A stretch of 8,228 nt of DNA. Source: Desulfovibrio sp. Lineage in GTDB: Bacteria > Desulfobacterota > Desulfovibrionia > Desulfovibrionales > Desulfovibrionaceae. A program made the translations under genes and the position numbers. The notes beneath the pieces are model-generated. The model had not been told where the DNA came from. It made no database searches and saw only the letters and a program-made list of their open reading frames with translations. Of the stretch, positions 7,726 through 8,228 are shown one piece after another; the stretch's first letter is position 1, and the number at the start of each line of letters is the position of its first letter. The stretch lies in contig VSMX01000099.1 of the NCBI GenBank assembly GCA_009773975.1, positions 1 through 8,228 of the forward strand. The letters are read 5' to 3'.

Positions 7726-8228
7726 TTATGGGAATTTTCAGATTGTTTTCAGGAATAATGGCTTTCATTACATATCTATGCTTCCAGGCCGTTTTGTTTG
7801 CAAATCCTTCCCATGCGGCATTCAAATCGGTGAAGGACAATATTGACCCGGATGATGCATGGAATCCCAAACCCATGTATGATGATATAATTTTGCCAAT
7901 GCCGTGCGGCTTGAAAATGGCATTGAGAACCGTTGCGGTTCCTGTCAGTTCATTGATGCGGGACAAATCTTTTTCCATGGGAGTAAACAATTCCTCAAAT
8001 TCTGGTCGTAATCTTTATGAAAGGCAATTTGAAGGATATATAGCAGCTCCATTTACCCTGCATGATTTGCCTGAAAGCTGGCAGAAAAATTTGCAGACAG
8101 GTAATCTGGCAAACGATTCATTTTATTTTATAGGCAAATATGAAATAAGCCGTTTGCAGTGGGCAGCAGTTGATAAAGCAGTAGCTGAAAATGGTGTCGA
8201 GAATGCCGATTTGTGCCCCAGGCCGGAT
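7722..8228 (+). CDS. Secreted formylglycine-generating-enzyme-like (SUMF1/FGE) protein, TagR-like; cut by the right edge
   Basis: The first 169 residues of a protein that runs off the window with no stop. A Sec signal peptide covers about residues 1-32: Arg7, a hydrophobic core at 8-27, and a cleavage site at SHA or HAA (32/33). Residues 34-105 are not recognisable. At 134-150, FYFIGKYEISRLQWAAV fits the typical opening of an FGE-sulfatase/SUMF1 domain (FxIGKYEVTxxQW...), so most of that domain should lie to the right. The family includes true formylglycine-generating enzymes, but many members are non-catalytic. TagR is one of these; it is a periplasmic partner of the PpkA ectodomain in P. 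aeruginosa. No sulfatase gene is visible, which favours a binding role. The catalytic cysteines, if any, would be outside the window. The domain call is good; the TagR role is inferred from the VWA-ATPase-permease neighbours. Confidence 0.8.
   Translation, partial: MIMGIFRLFSGIMAFITYLCFQAVLFANPSHAAFKSVKDNIDPDDAWNPKPMYDDIILPMPCGLKMALRTVAVPVSSLMRDKSFSMGVNNSSNSGRNLYERQFEGYIAAPFTLHDLPESWQKNLQTGNLANDSFYFIGKYEISRLQWAAVDKAVAENGVENADLCPRPD

Noticed and set aside
7722..8228. True sulfatase-activating formylglycine-generating enzyme
   Set aside because: No sulfatase gene is in the window and the catalytic part is not visible. Secretion and the VWA/ABC context favour a TagR-like binding role, so catalysis is not claimed.
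16..8228. Core type VI secretion cluster
   Set aside because: None of the structural T6SS proteins (sheath, Hcp, VgrG, TssJLM, ClpV) is encoded here; only the regulatory-type module is present.

Overview
The window is almost entirely coding. It holds six genes in a row on the + strand, read here as one operon cut at both edges. Coding density, Sec signal peptides with AxA-type cleavage sites, and an envelope-spanning set of products point to a Gram-negative bacterium, probably a proteobacterium or relative. Base composition looks moderate (mid-40s % GC by eye). I cannot name the genus. No RNA gene, mobile element, CRISPR array or clear terminator was seen.

Layout: (1) 16-2655, a large SrfC/'Virul_Fac'-type P-loop GTPase-like protein, cytosolic. 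(2) 2668-3708, an unrecognised single-span inner-membrane protein with a cytosolic beta-rich head and a periplasmic Sel1/TPR-like tail. (3) After a 65-bp gap, 3774-5771, a secreted von Willebrand factor A (VWA) protein with an SH3-like N-terminal region. It resembles the periplasmic part of the type VI secretion kinase PpkA but has no kinase domain. (4) 5771-6508, an ABC ATPase of the LolD/MacB type. (5) 6508-7725, its FtsX/MacB-type four-span permease. (6) From 7722 to the right edge, the N-terminal part of a secreted formylglycine-generating-enzyme-like (SUMF1/FGE) protein. Genes 3-6 overlap by 1-4 bases at each junction and are probably translationally coupled.

Interpretation (inference): genes 3-6 match the parts list of the TagT (ATPase), TagS (permease), TagR (FGE-like) and PpkA-VWA module. 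In Pseudomonas aeruginosa, that module carries an envelope signal to the PpkA kinase and activates type VI secretion post-translationally. Here the kinase half is missing. Instead the module sits behind a SrfC-like GTPase and a bitopic membrane protein that could link periplasm to cytosol. The cluster may therefore be a trans-envelope sensing device whose output is a GTPase of the poorly understood SrfABC group rather than a protein kinase. A SrfB-like (Hsp70/actin-like) gene is the natural prediction just left of the window.
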